From positions 24,378 to 88,377 of the forward strand of contig SKCR01015062.1 in NCBI GenBank assembly GCA_019454045.1: 64,000 bases of DNA, written 5' to 3'. Both the position numbers and the translations under genes were made by a program. Shown piece after piece: positions 58,201-64,000 of this stretch; position 1 is the first letter of the stretch; each line of letters starts with the position of its first letter. Source of the DNA: Zanthoxylum bungeanum (Eukaryota; Streptophyta; Magnoliopsida; Sapindales; Rutaceae). The notes under the pieces were generated by a model. That model was not told where the DNA came from. It saw only the letters and a program-made list of their open reading frames with translations, and made no database searches.

Positions 58201-58970
58201 TAATATAACAAAACTAATTTACATGATATTTTCAACAATATTATCATATAATATCATTAAAACATATAACACATAAAATAACAATTATTCTACCAACCAA
58301 AAATCAAACAACTATAAAAAATTAAACAATAAACAGAAATAAACTTACACACACACACAGAGACATATATATTTAAAAAGCCATAGAGATGAATATGACT
58401 CTAATGCCATTTGAAGGTGAGGAACGATTTCTCATTCCCGTGGCTACAATCGTCAAACGAACCATGCAGAAAAGGCCAACGAAGGATCAAATTCGAAATC
58501 TATGGGTTTTAAATTTTTCTTTCTAATTAAATAAATATATGTATGTGTATATAAATGAGTATAATAAGTATACCTCTTGTGAGCTAAATCCCAAAAGCGA
58601 ACCGTCTCTGGTTGCCTCCAAGCATATCCATATACCGAATTAGTTGAAGAATCTTCCGGTTTATTATTTGAGAGATTAATCCAAAGCTTGTGAAAACTAT
58701 TTTCACAACACTTAAGCCTAGTAAACTTTCTATGGAAAATGAAGCAACTAAGTATAACTTTGAAGATGAAACTCAAAGGAATCCAGTTCATTTTCATTTC
58801 CATCTTCAAGCTTAATCTTTAACACTTAAGGAAAACTAAGAAAAATGATTTTTCCCTCTCCACCAAGCTATGGCCAATATTTCACTTATGTGTCTTGTGA
58901 GAGATTTTTGCTTCATTGTGTTTTAAATACTCATTGACCTATAATCTAAGTCACCAAAAAACCTACTAAC
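58201..58970 (-). other. LTR-like fragment with degenerate PBS
   Basis: The minus strand has TGGCATTAGAGTC near 58405, close to a tRNA-Met-type PBS, preceded by LTR-like leader text including an ORF of 118 codons (58809-58453) without a recognisable domain. It does not match the Copia-B LTR. Element boundaries not found. Confidence 0.4.
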
Positions 58971-61376
58971 TGTAACGCCCGGTAATCCCGACGACTTGTA
59001 CGTTGTCAGAGACCGATAACTATTATGTTATCGGAGGCATGATATATGATGAAAATCATGTTCAAGCATGTATTTTCTCATGGAAGGACGTTTTGGACAT
59101 TCGGAAAATTCCTCGCAGTTCTGATACGGAATTCATTCCAAGATTAAATCCGGGCAGCACGTGGTATTTGGGCCATAAATTTTTCATACTATCTCCGATT
59201 TTTATGGACTTTATATTATCAGAAAGATAAGATCGAGACTTATAACTTTTGCGTTGGACATATTTTCAAATTCAAATAAGAAATAAGTCAGAAATCGAGA
59301 TTACAGCGGAAACTACAGTAATTTCTAGAATAACCATTCATTTCATAACACAAAAATGAGAATGATACTATTCACACATCTCTTCCAAAGGAAAAAACGT
59401 GAGCTACGGGAAAGAGGGCTTTCAAAATTTTTCTTCTTCCTCATGCAAGATTTGATGAAAAATTGATGATTCTCAAGTTCCAAGACTCCTCAAGTAAGCT
59501 TTTAACTCTCTTTCTTTCTTTAATTTTCAGTTTTGGGCAAAGAAATCAAAGTTCCAAATTCACACCATACATGCCCTAGGGTTTGAAATTGCTTAATTGG
59601 CATTGTAAGTGTCACTAACATGCATTTTGTGAAGTGTTTTGATGATATTAGCAAGGAATAAAACCATTGTGTGTGTATATATGTTTGAGAATGATGCTTT
59701 GAGATTTAATGGTATATAAGTGATTGAGGGTTGGGATTGTTTCTAGTATATCAATGTTGAAGTTTAGAAGAATTACTATGTGAATGTGTTAGTGTGATGG
59801 CAGGAATTGCATTGAGCATTGTTATTGGAAGAGTTGGAAATATGCCCTGAAATTGGGCTAACGTCGCGACGTTAGATCCCCAGCGTTGCGATGCGTAGAA
59901 AACAAAAGCACCTTATTTTGGTTCTATTTGAGTGGGCGTCGCGACTCCCAGAACCTAGCGTCGTAACGCGGAAGAAACAGAGGCTCTGCCTCGGGTTTGA
60001 TCAGGTGGGCATTGCGATGTGAGGCATAAGCGATTTCATAATATTTCAGTTTCAACTTAGGATGTTAGAGGCCACCCTAAGAGTTTCGTAACGACACTTA
60101 TACATGCATTATGACAGGTCGCAAGTAGTATACATCATATGATGATTATAGATTAGTTAAATGAAGAAACTTAGTATAATTCTGTAACATATTCACGACT
60201 TGAATACTTATCAAATATACCGATTATAGATCATCGTAGAAGCCATAATTTCCTTCGCAAAGAGATATCAGTCGGATTCCAAATCTATGAGTGGACTATT
60301 TTCTCAAAATGATTTTATTTAATCGTTTTGATAAAAAGATTTACTTTTAAATATTTTAGGGCGTTAGCCAAGTTCTTGTACATATGATTAATATTGAAAA
60401 TGTCTTTTTGAAAGATTGATTTGAAAACTTGAGTTTTATGATTTTGAAGGCATGGGGAAAAACCCACCTCAGATGTAACTTTGTACATATATGGAATTGA
60501 CGGATACAGATTTCGTATGCACACGCAGTTAACGACTATAGGTGATTGATGCCCCTAGATCCCAGATTTTGAATCAAGTGGGTATCATAGATCCGCACCC
60601 CCGGCTCTAGATTTGTGGCTTGGGGGACGACGAGACATAACGCCCCAAGACCACCAGATATTTATGTACGGGGATGCCCATAAGCTCCATATTTATGTAT
60701 GGGGGACGACGATACGTAATGCCCTCATGCACCAGATTCTCAGATATAAATTTTTCAGATATAGATTTTTTAGAAACAGGTTTTTAGAAACTGATTTCCA
60801 TAAACAGATTCTTCAGAAAAGTTGAGTTTTATAAAAGAGCTTTCAGAAAGGATTTTCAGAAAAGTTGAGTTTTCAGATAAGAAATAGATTTTAGAAAAGA
60901 TTATTTTCTGGGAGGATTTCGGTTTTTAGAACCATGAATTTTCAGAAATAATTAGTTTTTATTTAAACTGTACACTCACTAGGTCGTTCAAACGATCTAA
61001 TCCCCCACTACAGTTTCTTATTTTACACGTATACTCGGAGGACGAGCTCGAGAGGATGAATACTGATGGCAGTCACTGGAGGGTTTGAGTCCACCAGGTC
61101 AAGTCAAAGTGAAGTCATGTAACAGTCGTTGGTATTACATCGGTCATTGTATAAAGTTAAAATGTTATGAATAAAGTTATAAAGGAAAGTATTATTGGAT
61201 ATACAATTATCAGTATTGAGTTACATTGTATGTTTTTGAATTGGGCAAATGTCTCTATTCATGAGTCTATATTTATGACGAGTTAGTAGTGATGTACATA
61301 GTCAGTGAGTCAGAGGCTCAGTGTGATAGGACAACCTATTCCTTGCCAGTAGCATCTCCTGGAGGGATATGTTACA
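58971..61376 (+). repeat. Tekay-like 5' LTR
   Basis: 2406 bp, TGTAACGCCCGG to GGATATGTTACA. It contains GTCGCGACG palindromes (59860-59960), the AAAAACCCACCTCAG and GACGATACGTAA blocks shared with 38142-50780, and the palindrome-like AGGTCGTTCAAACGATCT (60981-60998). Confidence 0.85.
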
Positions 61377-61380
61377 AAGA

Positions 61381-61392
61381 TGGTATCAGAGC
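61381..61392 (+). promoter_or_regulatory. Primer-binding site (tRNA-Met type)
   Basis: TGGTATCAGAGC, four bases after the LTR end, fixes the element's orientation as plus. Confidence 0.92.
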
Positions 61393-64000
61393 GTGGTCTA
61401 GGGATTCAGTGACTGTAGTGGGTAGAGTGTTGGGGTCTTGTATACATAATATGTCTGGGATACCCGTATGCGAGGCACTACCTCTCCAGTATCCAATCCT
61501 CGAGTACATCCTCAAGTCCTATAGACAGGTTAGTAAAATTCCCAAAGCTATATGAATTTTCTTCCTAATAAATTAGCCATAACCCTTATTCTAACAGAAA
61601 ATCCTTCTCTAGTTATCCTGACTTATCAATAGAAGTTTAAGGCAAGTTATGAGAACAAATAGTAAAGTTCTAAGAATATTCACGCAAAGAAGTGGGAAGA
61701 TAAATCTATAACAAAAGTAAAGAATAGTACATAGATGTTTAAGAAACCAGAGCCAATAAAAGATAAAAATACAGAAATAGATGATAAAGAATGTACAAGA
61801 ACCTATAGTAGTAAAGAGAATAGAATAAGCCCGAGCAAAAGAAAAATATCAAGTAGACCCAATAGCTTTAAATACCTCATATAGATAGCAAGTTCCCAGA
61901 GTAACGAATGATAGTTAGAAAGATAAAAGAAGTAAGAAATCAGGATTAAACGTGGGAGTTTCAATAGACAAGAAATGCCAAAAAAATGATGAAGAGATTC
62001 TAGTTCCTCAAACCTAGGCCCGCAAGCAAATAAATGAAGGTCATAAGGAAAGATGATTAGTTGCCTCAGCCAAGAAACTCGATATAGATACGACCCTAAG
62101 TTACCCAGACTCTCACCCCTCAGTGATACGGGTTAAGAAAGCTGTCCTGACGGAGTCTATCTCATACTTACCTTACATGAGTAATAGACTCTATCAGGAC
62201 ACAAAGTACCAGAATGAGGACAACAATATCTATCGAGATGAAAAGGCTTATCCCAACCTTTATCGGTCTAGGTAGAGATAATTGTAAGGAAGCCTAACGA
62301 GAGTTTATCCTAAGACAGAAACATAAGATATTGGAAGATAGATCACCCAGAAAGGGAATAAGGAGGTTTCTAAGGATAGAAAAGAAAGAACCCGACATAT
62401 AATGAGTTGGCAAATTTGCAGTACTAATAAGAACCCATAGATCAGATCGATGCCAATAGGAAATTGTCTGAGTTTAAACAGACAGACCCATGAGAATTGA
62501 GACACTCAAAAGTAATAAGAGTACCAGTACAAATAGTAAGATATAATGCCATAGTCGTGACCTATAGCAAGAGCAGAGAGTAGAATTCTAGGAAGAATTC
62601 CAGAAGAATGAACCATCACTAGCCCCGACAGCACAATTTAGAGCCAATAGATAAAATATGGAAATGATAAAGAAAAATACGAGAAGCTACAAGAAAGTTC
62701 AATAAATTCATACACATAAATAACGTAGCGCGAAGGCAGTAGCGTAAATGAAAACCTTAGCATAGTTAATACAAGTTTTGGAGCCTTAAGACATGGAGTA
62801 GTCGACCCTGATCCCAATAGAACGAATGACAACTCTTCCTTCCAGTAGCCCCGACTCTAATAAGTATATAGACACCTAACCAGACCATCACTAGGCTAAA
62901 ATAAATAACATAAATGTGTATTCATAGATCTCCATGGAATGCATGTACTCACCCCTCAACTTAGAGCCTAGTAAGGAGAAGAACTATTAAAAAAGCGTAT
63001 TTGAAAAAATAGACGGATCACAAGATGGCTAGATAACTGAACCAATAAGTTCAACAGAACATAGATAAGAATCATGAGATATAAATATTCTATATGAGAT
63101 AGAATAGTTTGAAGTCACAGTAAGTCAAGCCAAATCTAGAAGTCATCGTTGAACTGGAAGCCCTTAAGAGAGTAAAGGCTCAAAAAAGCGAAGGAACCAG
63201 AGAGAGCTATTATCAGGAGTATAGTATATGATGTATAAAGAGCCTCATTGTATTGGGATGGAAGAACTAGAATGAGAATAATATCTGAACCAAAAGTTTT
63301 AGTATAGATGCCCTAAGAAATCGAAGTTGATGGAGTTTCCAGGGGAGTAAAGACATAAGGAGTTCAAGGAATTGAGAGTAATCTTTGTAAGAAGGAATAA
63401 CAAAGAAGTATAGTAGGACTCTGAGAGAAAGTAACCCTTAAGAAGGTTCTCAGTAAAAAGATAGTAAGATCAATAGACGAAAAATAATCATGAGTAAAAT
63501 CGAAGAAGGAAATTCAAATAGTACCTAGCAAGAGTACCTTAGTGTAAGAGCCAACACCAGTAAACACGAGAGTCCTAGTCTTACAGATGACCAGCATGTG
63601 CAAATATCGCACATGTAACTAACGAGATCACTATAACCTGAAAGGCTTCAAGACCAAACATCACCCTCATAACCCTCATTATACAACAGCAGCAAAGATG
63701 AACCTCGATGATTGCCTCAAGATACTCCCAGAAACATGTGAATGCGTAGTGGAAGAAGATTGAAACATAAAACCTTCAAACTTAGTACAAGAGCATAATA
63801 GAAGAGGAAAATATCTCTAAGTACAAGATTTAGGAAATAAGTTGTGTAGATGAAGCGATGAACATATAAAGTAGTAGTCAAGCAACGGCGGGAATATAAA
63901 AGAACCAACATTATACATAACTGGGGATATGTAAAAGAAGATATCATTCAAATAAGGAGACAGAAACATAGACCACAAAAGTTCCATGCATAAATTAGAG
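61393..64000 (+). other. Internal region of the 58971 element, no gag or pol recognised
   Basis: A- and G-rich sequence with only short ORFs on either strand; no zinc knuckle, protease, reverse transcriptase or integrase motif was found in any frame. Either a long untranslated leader, a heavily decayed gag, or a coding-free (LARD-like) element continuing past the window. Confidence 0.5.

Noticed and set aside
58453..58809. 118-codon minus-strand ORF as a host gene
   Set aside because: Lies directly before a PBS-like sequence, ends in Tyr/Thr/His repeats, and has no recognisable domain; more likely LTR leader sequence.

Overview
The window is nuclear DNA of a flowering plant, probably a eudicot. 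It has one ordinary host gene with GT-AG introns, in AT-rich DNA filled with plant LTR retrotransposons of Athila, Tork-like Copia, Tekay-like and Tat-like type, plus a tRNA-derived SINE and a small hAT element. No tRNA, rRNA or CRISPR locus was seen. All names come from motif recognition by eye; no database search was run.

Layout. 1-1433: AT-rich flank with short tandem repeats. 1434-8335 (minus): the host gene, an RFWD3-like RING/coiled-coil/WD40 ubiquitin ligase; 13 coding exons join in frame to 619 codons plus a stop. 9472-10192: a 721-bp non-autonomous hAT element with an 8-bp target duplication. 10413-26997: a SINE split by a decayed Copia element (10560-26891), itself split by a non-autonomous Athila-type element (14701-24663, minus). 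That Athila element has lost reverse transcriptase, RNase H and the integrase core. It carries two extra genes where Athila elements keep their env-like gene: a small cysteine-motif ORF and a full-length, intronless LOG-type (cytokinin-activating phosphoribohydrolase) sequence with one frameshift.

27360-54264 is a nest: a Tat-like element (LTR, PBS, gag remnant, minisatellites, antisense gene with an intron) contains an Athila-type element (about 31840-52260). Inside that is Tekay-like minus-strand material (LTR 35266-51320). This is interrupted by a plus-strand Tekay-like LTR (38142-50780), which is interrupted by a young, coding-free Athila derivative (43217-48935). Target duplications support the two innermost insertions; the outer ones are inferred from broken LTR similarity.

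54265-58970 holds AT-rich DNA, a minus-strand Gypsy remnant, and a Copia LTR plus tail inserted into it. 58971-61376 is a Tekay-like 5' LTR with a tRNA-Met-type PBS; what follows to 64000 shows no gag or pol.

How it works together: apart from the RFWD3-like gene the window records successive transposition. The non-autonomous Athila elements keep LTRs, PBS and PPT but lack enzymes, so they would need a related autonomous element in trans. The strongest leads are the LOG cargo, a Copia primer-binding site complementary to a segment of its own LTR, a G-box/W-box array forming the promoter of one Athila derivative, and a palindrome in Tekay-like LTRs that appears to covary.
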